DNA of 64,000 nucleotides from Rufibacter sp. LB8 (GTDB lineage Bacteria; Bacteroidota; Bacteroidia; Cytophagales; Hymenobacteraceae): contig NZ_JADALJ010000001.1 in assembly GCF_014876185.1 (NCBI RefSeq), positions 1,488,001 to 1,552,000 on the forward strand. The letters are read 5' to 3'. Every line of letters starts with the position of its first letter. Position 1 is the first letter of the stretch. The notes beneath the pieces are model-generated. The model made no database searches and was not told the DNA's origin. It was given only the letters and a program-made list of their open reading frames with translations. Made by a program: the position numbers and the translations under genes. Positions 54,020 to 62,057 of this stretch are shown here, piece by piece.

Positions 54020-54130
54020 ATGGCAAAAGGAAAATCGCCCTCCAAAGAAAAAGGCAAAAAGGAACCCGCTAAAAACTTAAAAGAAAAACGCGCCGAAAAA
54101 CAGCAAAAACGCGACTCTAAAAGAGATTAA
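54020..54130 (+). CDS. Very small basic protein, 36 aa
   Basis: ATG 54020 to TAA 54130 gives a protein almost wholly of Lys, Glu, Ala, Arg and Gln (MAKGKSPSKEKGKKEPAKNL followed by KEKRAEKQQKRDSKRD). I recall similar Lys-rich mini-proteins annotated as hypothetical in many Bacteroidota. It is bracketed by hairpin copies 25 and 26 and has its own terminator-like hairpin, which supports a real gene. A TACATTGG box lies at 53982-53989. Function unknown; nucleic-acid binding would fit its charge. Confidence 0.62.
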   Translation: MAKGKSPSKEKGKKEPAKNLKEKRAEKQQKRDSKRD

Positions 54131-54149
54131 TACCACCTTGCCCAGCAAA

Positions 54150-54189
54150 AGAAAGTGCCCAACGGAGGATTTCCTGTTGGGCACTTTCT
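54150..54189 (+). terminator. Terminator-like hairpin of the 36-aa gene
   Basis: AGAAAGTGCCCAAC and GTTGGGCACTTTCT pair perfectly over 14 bp around a 12-base loop, followed by ATTTATGG. The T-run is weak. Confidence 0.72.
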
Positions 54190-54217
54190 ATTTATGGCAT
54201 CGGCTTTCTTTCAGGCA

Positions 54218-54269
54218 GCATTCCTGTTTTCGGGCTCATTTCCAGAAATGAGCCCGAAAACAGGAATGC
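54218..54269. repeat. Palindromic hairpin element, copy 26
   Basis: GCATTCCTGTTTTCGGGCTC with perfect complement ending CAGGAATGC, centre CCA. The longest perfect stem of the set; the outer GCATT/AATGC is copy-specific. Confidence 0.95.
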
Positions 54270-54385
54270 CTTCTCAGAATAGCCTGGAAACCATTTTCTA
54301 TGCAAGGCAACAAAGCCAAGCCAACAAAATCTGGCAAGAGAGAGTACGTACAATCAACTTGTAATTAAGGATTTTCACAGTTAAG

Positions 54386-55471
54386 ATGGCCATGGACTTA
54401 CGTATCATTGAGCAGATTGGCAAAAACAGCGATAAAGCATTTTTCTTTTATCTGGTGCAAGAAAAACGGTTCTCATACTTAAACCAATCCGCAGCCCAGA
54501 TAAGCGGCCTGGCTTTAGAAGAAATCCAGAATTACCCCAATAGGTTGGCGGCCTTGGTTCACCCTACAGATCTTGAGGTAGCCTTCAGCAAGTTTAACCT
54601 GCTCCTAGCCGGTGAGCGGCAGGAACACCTCACCCTTCGGCTGCAGGCGCCACAAAACCAGCTGAGAACCATTAAGATAGACGCCTACCCGGTAACAGAT
54701 GAAGCTGGCCAACTTTTCGCCCTGACCGGCATGGCCGAAGACACCTCCGTGCAAACCCAGCAGGAAATCTACCTGAAAGAATTCGCCCATAAGAAAAACA
54801 GCGCGCTGGAGATTGTGGCCCATGACCTGCAAGGCCCCATGTCTGTGATGAACAACATTGCCGCGCTCATGGCGCATGACGTGCAGGAGAAACTCTATGA
54901 TGAACTCAGTACCTACACCGCCCTCATTCAGCGTGCCTACAAAGACAGCTCTGATTTAATTTCATCTGTTTTGAGCGATGAACACTTGAAATCACCGTTG
55001 GTGTTGGTGAAAAAGGAACGTTTCAACGCCGTGGAGAAAGTGCGGGACGTGATGGAGAATTACCGGCTGGCCCCCAACATTGACACGGCCCTGCACTTAA
55101 CGCCCGAAGCCGGCACGGTGGCTGTGACCCTGGATGAAGTCAAATTCATGCAGATCATCAACAACCTCATCTCCAATTCCATCAAGTTCACCCCAGCCCA
55201 AGGCCAGATTCACATTACGGTGGAAGAAATAAATGGCCACTGCCGAATCACGCACCAGGACAACGGCATCGGGATTCCGGCGGAATTGCAGCCCTATATC
55301 TTTGAGAAACACAGCCGCGCCTCAAGGCCCGGGCTCAAGGGCGAAAAGTCCACAGGCATCGGGCTTTCCATTGTGAAAGAGCTGGTGGAGATACAAGGAG
55401 GCAGAATCTGGTTTGAAAGCGTGGAGAACCAAGGCAGCACTTTTTTCCTCACCTTCCCGCTGGGCAACTAA
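54386..55471 (+). CDS. Single-PAS sensor histidine kinase
   Basis: 361 residues. A PAS domain occupies about 8-120 (AFFFYLVQEKRFSYLNQSAA). The H-box is ALEIVAHDLQGPMSVMNNIA with His146. ATPase: IINNLISNSIKFTPAQGQIH, DNGIGIPAELQPYIFEKHSR and STGIGLSIVKELVEIQGGRI. Same layout as the 50134 kinase. Start ATG 54386 (MAMDLRII); the second Met two codons on is possible. Convergent with the large kinase at 55555, with hairpin copy 27 between. Confidence 0.9.
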   Translation: MAMDLRIIEQIGKNSDKAFFFYLVQEKRFSYLNQSAAQISGLALEEIQNYPNRLAALVHPTDLEVAFSKFNLLLAGERQEHLTLRLQAPQNQLRTIKIDAYPVTDEAGQLFALTGMAEDTSVQTQQEIYLKEFAHKKNSALEIVAHDLQGPMSVMNNIAALMAHDVQEKLYDELSTYTALIQRAYKDSSDLISSVLSDEHLKSPLVLVKKERFNAVEKVRDVMENYRLAPNIDTALHLTPEAGTVAVTLDEVKFMQIINNLISNSIKFTPAQGQIHITVEEINGHCRITHQDNGIGIPAELQPYIFEKHSRASRPGLKGEKSTGIGLSIVKELVEIQGGRIWFESVENQGSTFFLTFPLGN

Positions 55472-55487
55472 ACGCGCTTTTCTTAAC

Positions 55488-55534
55488 GTTCCGTTTTCGG
55501 ACTCATTTCCAGAATGGAGCCCAAAAACGGAAAC
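55488..55534. repeat. Palindromic hairpin element, copy 27
   Basis: GTTCCGTTTTCGGACTCATTT, centre CCAG, AATGGAGCCCAAAAACGGAAAC. Partly slipped inner arms. It lies between convergent genes. Confidence 0.87.
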
Positions 55535-55554
55535 CGTGCTCTTTTTTCTTCGGT

Positions 55555-58092
55555 TTACTTAAGGTAGATGATGAAATGGGCGCCTTTGTTAGGCGAACTG
55601 CTCACTTCAATTCTGCCGTTCATGGTTTCTACGTGGGTTTTCACCAGGAACAGGCCAATGCCCCGGCCCTTTTTGTTTCTATGGAACCGCTTGTACAGCC
55701 TGAACACGTCTGGCCCGGCCTTTTTCATGTCAAAGCCGGTGCCGTTGTCACTGAACGTGATGACCGTGCCGTGCTCCGTCGTCCCGAAGACCCTGATCTT
55801 AATTTTCAGCTGTTCTGATTCTTGCCGGTATTTAATGGCGTTGGAGAACAAGTTGTAGAAAATGCTGTACAGGTAGGCCCGGTTGGCATACAAACTGATG
55901 CCCGGCTGAATGTCATACTCCACCTGCCCCTGGCACTGCGCCAAGGCTTCCTCATAATTGAGCAGCGCCTGCTTACAGACATCGGCCAGGTCTACGGTTT
56001 CCTTTTCCAGCACCTCGCGGTTGTCTCTAATGGAGAGAATCATGTTGAGGTCACGCAGCACGGTGTCTAGTTTAAACACGCTTTTCTTGAGGTTGGCCAA
56101 GGAGACATCAAAATTCACTGAGTCCTTGTCAATCTTGGTGAGCAGATCTGCCAGGCCCATGGCGTTGGCCACCGGCGCCCTTAGGTTGTGTGACACAATG
56201 TACGTGAACTGCTGCAGGTCCCGGTTCTGGAGGTAGAGGTCTTTGGTCATCTCCAGCTGGCGCTGCTCGTTTTCCTTCCGGAGGGTGATGTCTTTCTGAA
56301 TGGCGATGAAGCGCGTGATTTTGCCGTTTTCATGAAAGATGGGCGCAATGTCCATAGACACCCAGAACCGTTCGCCGTTTTTCCGGTAATTCACCAAGGT
56401 GGCGTTGAACGGAATGGCTTGTGCCAGCTTTTCTCTGATGACCGCAACGGTTTCTGGGTTGGTGTCCTCGCCTTGCAAGAGCTTGCCCGGTTTCTGGCCG
56501 GTCAGGTCTTCCAGCGTGTAGCCCGTCATTCTGGTAAACCCTTCATTCACCCATTCTGTGTAGCCATTACTGTCTGTGATGACCACGCCGTTGGTGGTTT
56601 TACTGGCCACCAGAGAGAGTTTCTCCAGTTCCTGCTGGGCGGCCACGCGCTCAGACACATCTGTGAAGTACACAGACAAACCATCAGTAGACGGGAACAT
56701 CTTAACCCCTAACCATTTCTTTTGCGGTGGATAATATTCCTCAAAGTACCCAGCCGCGCCCGTGTTGACTGCCTGGTGGTAATTCTCCCAAAACTGGCCG
56801 CCTACTGCCTCCGGGTAGGCTTCCCACAGATTCTGACCCAATCTCTCCTCTCGGTTAAGGCCCAGCATGCGGTCGCATTCTTTGTTGATGAACAGGTAAT
56901 TCCCTTTCGCGTCCAGCAGAAAATACGCGTCTGTAATGCTTTCCAGCACATTCCGGAGCTTTTCGGTCTGCTGGTTAATAATCCGCTGCGCCACCACTGC
57001 CTCGGTGATGTCTTTGACCATGGTATGTACGGCAGACACCTTGCCCTCTATAACCACCGGAATTTTGGTGATGTGCAGCACTTGTTCCCCTGTCTTGTTG
57101 GGGATGGCGATCTCATAGTTAACTGTTTTGCCGGTGAAGGCCTCCTGAAGTTTCGCCAGGCACAGCGGCACCACAGAGGCAGGCAGGTACGCAGACACGT
57201 GCTGGCCTATCACCTCTGCTTTGGAAGCCAGCCCAAAAACCTGCAAGAAGGAGGGGTTTGCGTCTAAAATAGTACCGTCTTCCTTTTCAATGATGATGAC
57301 GTCTGGGTTGTTCTCAAACAGCGCCTGGAACCGCCGTTCAGTTTCCTCTAGCTTAAATGAGCTGCTACGCCGTTCAGTGATTTCGCGGGAGTTCAAGACG
57401 ATGCCCAGCACCCCGGGCGTCTGCAGATGATTGACGCCAAGGGTCTCCACCCATTTCCAGTCACCGTTTTTGCTTTTGAACCGAACCTCTGGTATGAAAA
57501 TCTGGCGGCGCTCCATAACTTCCAACAAGTGGTTTTGGGCCAGCGCCAAATCTTCTGGGTGAATATATTCCAGCACATGACTTCCTATCACTTCATGGGG
57601 AGCATAGCCCAGCAATTTTTGGGTGCCCCCGCCAGAATACAGGAAGTAGCCCTGGGCGTCTAACACAGCCAGCAAATCTGAGCCGTTTTCTATGAGGGCT
57701 TGGTGCCAGGCGTTGGGCAACTGCGCCGGATGCAGGTCACTGGAGTCTGCTACCTTGCCCAGGCAAAAATACCCCGCCTCTCCAGAGAGTTTTTCCAGGG
57801 TAAAATGTACAGCAACCGGTTGGCCTTGTTTGGTTATGAAAGAAAGGTCTGCGGAAATTGGTTCTGACTTTTGGCTGGCGTTTGTCAGCAACAGACAAAC
57901 CTCCATCTTTTGGGCAGGCACTACCAGGTCAGAAAGGTGTCCTAAGCTGAGTTCTACCTTGGTATAACCCAGGCGCTGTGCCATGGTTGTCCCAATCTGC
58001 TGCAACTCGCCTTTCAGCCCAATGGTACAAATCAAATCTGACGAAGTCTCGAACACTACCCCCAGTATCTGATGCTGCCGGACATCTATCAC
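55555..58092 (-). CDS. PAS-rich sensor histidine kinase
   Basis: 845 residues, five PAS-type domains (about 10-115, 130-240, 255-370, 375-485, 490-605) and a kinase core with H-box YIVSHNLRAPVANAMGLADL (His635), N-box FYNLFSNAIKYRQESEQLKI, G-boxes DNGTGFDMKKAG and GRGIGLFLVKTHVETMNGRI. It is a full-length paralogue of the kinase at 3537-6113; both share LESITDA(F/Y)F, WLGVKMFPS(E/T)DGL and LSLVASKT(I/T)NGVVI. The fifth PAS has GQKPGKLLQGEDT, again LOV-like without the Cys. Cytoplasmic. Signal unknown. Confidence 0.9.
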   Translation of the reverse strand: MIDVRQHQILGVVFETSSDLICTIGLKGELQQIGTTMAQRLGYTKVELSLGHLSDLVVPAQKMEVCLLLTNASQKSEPISADLSFITKQGQPVAVHFTLEKLSGEAGYFCLGKVADSSDLHPAQLPNAWHQALIENGSDLLAVLDAQGYFLYSGGGTQKLLGYAPHEVIGSHVLEYIHPEDLALAQNHLLEVMERRQIFIPEVRFKSKNGDWKWVETLGVNHLQTPGVLGIVLNSREITERRSSSFKLEETERRFQALFENNPDVIIIEKEDGTILDANPSFLQVFGLASKAEVIGQHVSAYLPASVVPLCLAKLQEAFTGKTVNYEIAIPNKTGEQVLHITKIPVVIEGKVSAVHTMVKDITEAVVAQRIINQQTEKLRNVLESITDAYFLLDAKGNYLFINKECDRMLGLNREERLGQNLWEAYPEAVGGQFWENYHQAVNTGAAGYFEEYYPPQKKWLGVKMFPSTDGLSVYFTDVSERVAAQQELEKLSLVASKTTNGVVITDSNGYTEWVNEGFTRMTGYTLEDLTGQKPGKLLQGEDTNPETVAVIREKLAQAIPFNATLVNYRKNGERFWVSMDIAPIFHENGKITRFIAIQKDITLRKENEQRQLEMTKDLYLQNRDLQQFTYIVSHNLRAPVANAMGLADLLTKIDKDSVNFDVSLANLKKSVFKLDTVLRDLNMILSIRDNREVLEKETVDLADVCKQALLNYEEALAQCQGQVEYDIQPGISLYANRAYLYSIFYNLFSNAIKYRQESEQLKIKIRVFGTTEHGTVITFSDNGTGFDMKKAGPDVFRLYKRFHRNKKGRGIGLFLVKTHVETMNGRIEVSSSPNKGAHFIIYLK

Positions 58093-58517
58093 CTTAATTT
58101 CCTATTTTAGTTTTTGCCTAGTTAGCATGCGCTTCACCAAAAATAGAAAACCAATTGTATAGTGTTACTATAAAAACTTAATAAAATGAATTATTCCTCT
58201 TTTATTCTAGTATTTATTTAAGAATTACAATTTTGCAGACAATATGGGGTTTACAAACAGCCTTTTATTTAACATAAATCAAACTGGTTTAAATCACACC
58301 ATTTATAGCACAAGACATTTATAACGAAACCAATTTTGATTTTAAACTCAGGAAAAGAGTAGAATTGTTTCCAATAAAATCTGGAGCCATCTTATTATCA
58401 TCAGGCTCAGAATTTGAAATGAAACAGGCATAAACGAGAATTCCGTTTTGGGGCTCATTTCTGGAAATGAGCCCCAAAACGGAATTTCAATGGAATTTAA
58501 CTCAGATATGGATTTCC
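58093..58517. other. AT-rich intergenic region
   Basis: This 425-bp gap holds an AT-rich stretch (58130-58340), a small perfect inverted repeat TATAGTGTTACTATA (58158-58172) that could be an operator upstream of the kinase gene, and hairpin copy 28. No gene seen. Confidence 0.55.
58438..58487. repeat. Palindromic hairpin element, copy 28 (variant stem)
   Basis: GAATTCCGTTTTGGGGCTCA with perfect complement ending in CGGAATTT, centre CTGG. GGGG/CCCC variant like copy 14. Confidence 0.94.
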
Positions 58518-59204
58518 CTACCGCTCGTGTAATAGACGGTCAATGTCCTGTATTTTTCCGAAGACTACCAGAATATCATTGGCCTCAAAAACGGTTTCGC
58601 CGCTCACTACCCCCAAAACGGATGGTGTTGTATGCGTATTCCCGAAAAGGTTCTTCTTCTCCTTCTGCCGGAGAATAGTGAGCACGTTCACCTGGTAGCG
58701 GGCCCTGAAATCTGTCTGCGCAATGGTTTTGCCCACGTATTGCTCCGGCACGGTGGCCTCAATAATGTTGTAGCCTTCGGCCAGGTCAAAGGAGTCAATC
58801 ACGCCGCGCATCTCCAGCTTTTTGGCCAGGCGCTCGGCACTTTCCTGTTCTGGTCGTATGATCTGGTCCACGCCAATAGCCTCCAGCACGGTCTGGTGCA
58901 GCGGCGAAATGGCCCGGCTCATCAGGCGCTTCACGCCCAGCTGCTTAAATATGGCCGTAGCCATCACAGACGCGCCAAAGTCTTCGCCAATGCCTACCAA
59001 CACCACATCGGTGTCGGCGGTGGGCAGCGTGGCCAGTGACTGGAAATCGCTGGCGTCTAAACAGACCGTGTGCGTGACCAGGTTTTTGTACTGCTCTACT
59101 TTCTGCATGTCTTTATCCACGGCAATAACTTCATGCCCCATTTCAGTGAGCCGCATGGACAATGATGACCCAAAATATCCTAAACCGATGATGATGTAGC
59201 GCAT
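58518..59204 (-). CDS. TrkA/KtrA-type potassium uptake regulatory protein
   Basis: 228 residues. An N-terminal RCK_N Rossmann domain (MRYIIIGLGYFGSSLSMRLT with GxGxxG at 7-12, and VIAVDKD with Asp35 binding the ribose of NAD(H)/ATP) is followed by an RCK_C domain from about 140 (GYNIIEATVPEQYVGKTIAQ, ending DILVVFGKIQDIDRLL). Such proteins form an octameric ring gating the KtrB/TrkH channel. It lies 12 bp after the transporter gene on the same strand, forming a two-gene operon. Confidence 0.95.
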   Translation of the reverse strand: MRYIIIGLGYFGSSLSMRLTEMGHEVIAVDKDMQKVEQYKNLVTHTVCLDASDFQSLATLPTADTDVVLVGIGEDFGASVMATAIFKQLGVKRLMSRAISPLHQTVLEAIGVDQIIRPEQESAERLAKKLEMRGVIDSFDLAEGYNIIEATVPEQYVGKTIAQTDFRARYQVNVLTILRQKEKKNLFGNTHTTPSVLGVVSGETVFEANDILVVFGKIQDIDRLLHER

Positions 59205-59216
59205 GTGCCTATAAAA

Positions 59217-61037
59217 TTAGGTGATAATAATGGTTTCCTGCGGATAGCGGTACCGCAGCGTAGATACTTTCTGGAGCACGCCAATAATCAAGGTGAGGGT
59301 ACCTACCCGGCCCAGAAACATAGTCACAATCAACACAAATTTGCTGGCCGCACTCAGGTCTCCGGTAATGCCCATGCTCAAACCAACCGTGCCAAAGGCC
59401 GAGAAACTTTCAAATGCCACGGCACTCAGTTCCAACTTCGGGTCAAAAATGGTGATCAGGAACACTGAGGCGCCAATGACCAGCAAAGAAAGGAACATAA
59501 CCGTAAACGCCTTGTATACAGATGCTTTCTCTATCTCGCGGCGGTATACCTCTACGCGGTCGCGGCCGCGGGCCAGGTTCACAATAGTCAGGATAGCCAC
59601 CGCAAACGTAGTGGTTTTAATACCGCCTCCCACAGAGGCCGGCGAGGCGCCCACCCACATCAAAAGCAGATAAAGCAGAATGGTGGGGGCCGCCAGTTGG
59701 GCCATATCTACCGTGTTAAAACCAGCCGTACGCGGTGTAACAGACCCAAAAAACGCTCCTACTATTTTCCCGCCCAAGCTGTGTTCAGCCAGCGTGTTAG
59801 AGTACTCCAATAAAAAATATACCACCATGCCAAACACCAACAAGGCGCTGGTGGTCACCAAAACCAGTCGGGTGTTCACGTTAAGAAGTCTGGAGTGATT
59901 CAAGAATTTTTTACCTGTGACCTTATAATAACCCCGAATCACAGAATGTCTTAGGTACCGGTAAAGGTTGAACACAATAGGAAATCCCAGACCGCCCATA
60001 ATCACCAAAAAAGAAATAACTACCTGCAACGGGTAATTGAACCGAAGAATAGGGTCATATAACCCTAAGGTCAACGTAGAAAAGCCGGCATTACAGAAAG
60101 CAGAGACCGCATGGAAAATAGCAAAACTCATCTTGTCCACCAGCAAGGCGTCTGGCACCGGGGCAATGGCCCAATACACCAGCAAAGCACCCAGCAACTC
60201 AATACCTACCGTAAGGCTGACAATCTTGAAAAGCGTGTTAGTGATTTGGCCCAGGTTGTCCTCATTTAGCCAATCTTTCATGAACAGGCTGCCTTTAAGC
60301 GATGACCCCTGGAAGAAGATTCCGAAGAAACTGGCAAAGGTCATAATGCCCAAGGCCCCAATCTGGACCAGGATAAGAATGATTACCTTGCCCGTGGGCG
60401 TGAACACCGTAGCCGTGTCTACTACAGCCAGGCCAGTAACACAGACTGCACTGGTAGACGTGAAAAACGCATCAATGAACGAAATGGGCAGGTACGTGGC
60501 CTGGGGCAACATAAGCAAAGCCGTACCAATACAAATTAGGAAAAGGAAGCTGAGCAAGAACAGCTGGGCCGGGTTAAAGCTGGTTCTATAGAACAGAAGC
60601 GTCTTTTTGGAGAGCTCCACCAGAAACACGTAGAAAATCACGAAGTACACCAGCTGTTCACTGTCAAAAAACTGCAGCAGCGTGCTGGCACTGGTCAGGT
60701 GGTTCTGCATGATGAACCGCGCCACCAACGCCACCAGCATGAAACACAGCAGCACTCCCTCAAAAATAAGCGAGGGACGTCTTGTGCCCAGGCGCAGCAA
60801 GGCCAGCGTGCGCAGGGCCAGGCTCACCAACACCACCAAAAAGAAGCCGTGGTAGAAGTAATGCAGCAACCTGGGCACGAACGGAGCATGCTCAAAACCA
60901 ATATCAAACAAAAACACCCCAACACCCAACAGGCTAAGCCAGAACAGCAGGGCATCTAGGCCGGCCACCAACTTAGAAGGCTGCGCCAAGGCCGCCCTGA
61001 ACCTGGACTCTGATGGATTCTCTTTCTTGTCTTTCAT
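59217..61037 (-). CDS. TrkH/KtrB-type potassium transporter
   Basis: 606 residues from ATG 61037 (MKDKKENPSESRF). Four repeated membrane-pore-membrane units carry the selectivity-filter glycines: TSAVCVTGLAVVDTATV, VSAFCNAGFSTLTLGLY, VTPRTAGFNTVDMAQLA and FSAFGTVGLSMGITGDL. The N-terminal 170 residues add extra membrane spans before the channel core, longer than a minimal KtrB. With the downstream TrkA-type protein it forms a cation-gated K+ uptake system, used in osmotic adaptation. The open frame extends 10 codons upstream, but the Lys-rich start is the usual one. Confidence 0.94.
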   Translation of the reverse strand: MKDKKENPSESRFRAALAQPSKLVAGLDALLFWLSLLGVGVFLFDIGFEHAPFVPRLLHYFYHGFFLVVLVSLALRTLALLRLGTRRPSLIFEGVLLCFMLVALVARFIMQNHLTSASTLLQFFDSEQLVYFVIFYVFLVELSKKTLLFYRTSFNPAQLFLLSFLFLICIGTALLMLPQATYLPISFIDAFFTSTSAVCVTGLAVVDTATVFTPTGKVIILILVQIGALGIMTFASFFGIFFQGSSLKGSLFMKDWLNEDNLGQITNTLFKIVSLTVGIELLGALLVYWAIAPVPDALLVDKMSFAIFHAVSAFCNAGFSTLTLGLYDPILRFNYPLQVVISFLVIMGGLGFPIVFNLYRYLRHSVIRGYYKVTGKKFLNHSRLLNVNTRLVLVTTSALLVFGMVVYFLLEYSNTLAEHSLGGKIVGAFFGSVTPRTAGFNTVDMAQLAAPTILLYLLLMWVGASPASVGGGIKTTTFAVAILTIVNLARGRDRVEVYRREIEKASVYKAFTVMFLSLLVIGASVFLITIFDPKLELSAVAFESFSAFGTVGLSMGITGDLSAASKFVLIVTMFLGRVGTLTLIIGVLQKVSTLRYRYPQETIIIT

Positions 61038-61178
61038 GCAAAAAGCTGTGCCGGCGCAAACCAGCAAGCGGCCCCAGTGGCGGCACTTACCTGGTCAGGC
61101 AAATGTAAGCAAAGCAGAACATTTTTTAGCTAGCAAAGTACTTACAAGAAAACAGACCTTACTAACCAGCCAACACCC

Positions 61179-61475
61179 ATGGATACGTATAACCTCAAAC
61201 CAGAGAACATGCGGGCCCCGGCCCACCTCAACGCCCAGGAAGTAAAGAAGAGCCTGGAGGAACTGGATTCCAAAATCAAAGTGCTGCAAGCCAAGCTCAA
61301 CGGCACCACCGCAGATTCCAACCACACGTTCCATGAGCACATTGCGGCCCTGGAGGCCAAACGCGCCTTGATCGCACAGAAACTGGACGGCTCAGAAACA
61401 GCTTCTGACAGCGCCTGGGCCGAGATAAAACGCCACGTGGAAGAACTGGCAGAGAGTGTGAAAAAACTTTTCTAA
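61179..61475 (+). CDS. Small helical coiled-coil protein, 98 aa
   Basis: MDTYNLKPENMRAPAHLNAQ leads into two helices, EVKKSLEELDSKIKVLQAKL and EHIAALEAKRALIAQKLDGS, ending in WAEIKRHVEELAESVKKLF. The HIxALEAKRxxxxxKL pattern is like that in stress-response coiled-coil proteins of the Sll1863 group, a loose resemblance. Soluble, no signal peptide. Divergent from the potassium operon, 141 bp away, and convergent with the 61647 receiver. Confidence 0.62.
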   Translation: MDTYNLKPENMRAPAHLNAQEVKKSLEELDSKIKVLQAKLNGTTADSNHTFHEHIAALEAKRALIAQKLDGSETASDSAWAEIKRHVEELAESVKKLF

Positions 61476-61567
61476 CATTTCTTTTCCGCACGCCTGCATT
61501 AAGAACTAATTTCCTGAGTTTTCAGATAATGCTTTTTTGAGGTAGCGCTAAGGCTACTTTTGCGCTT

Positions 61568-61624
61568 AAATGGAAAATGGAGGCCAAAAACAGAACTTCT
61601 GTTTTTGGCCTCCATTTTCCATTT
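61568..61624. repeat. Palindromic hairpin element, copy 29, inside-out
   Basis: Here the arms are swapped: AAATGGAAAATGGAGGCCAAA and AACAG come first, and CTGTTTTTGGCCTCCATTTT second, around AACTT. In all other copies GTTTT is outside and CATTT inside. The 25-bp stem is perfect. It lies between convergent genes. Confidence 0.92.
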
Positions 61625-61646
61625 AGAGCCTAAACTGAGCGCGTAT

Positions 61647-62057
61647 TTACAAGACGGTGTATTGCTCAGAGATGATGTGCAGAATGTCTGAGGTGAGCGG
61701 TTTGGAGAAGAAATCACTTACCTCAGAGAGGTTGCGGGCGTGGGTGATGTCGTTTTTGTCTACCGCCGAGGAAAGCACGAACAACAGACAGTTCTGGGTG
61801 AATTCCTGGGGCAGCTTGCGGTATTCCTCAATGAACTCCCAACCGTCCATGCCGGGCATGTTGATGTCCAGGAAAATAATCTCCGGAAAAGCCGCAGGTT
61901 CATCCCGCACAATTCTGGAGAGCGCCTCCAAGGCCTCCTCGGCCCACAGAAAACTGGACACCGACTGCGCAAACTGCTGGTTCCGGATCACGCTCTCGCA
62001 TAAGAAATTATGGATTTCATCATCATCAATCAAGAAAACCTTCTGGTACGTGCTCAT
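61647..62057 (-). CDS. Stand-alone response-regulator receiver
   Basis: 136 residues, receiver only. KVFLIDDDEIHNFLCESVIR, phospho-acceptor Asp64 in IIFLDINMPGMDGWEFIEEY, LSSAVD switch and DFFSKPL with the conserved Lys. The ATG overlaps the stop of the upstream PAS kinase gene by 4 bp (ATGA), so the two are translationally coupled and form a cognate pair. No output domain. Confidence 0.94.
   Translation of the reverse strand: MSTYQKVFLIDDDEIHNFLCESVIRNQQFAQSVSSFLWAEEALEALSRIVRDEPAAFPEIIFLDINMPGMDGWEFIEEYRKLPQEFTQNCLLFVLSSAVDKNDITHARNLSEVSDFFSKPLTSDILHIISEQYTVL

Noticed and set aside
2116-61624. CRISPR array or attachment-site interpretation of the repeated palindromes
   Set aside because: The copies are spread over 60 kb with genes between them, spacing is irregular, and no cas or integrase gene is present.
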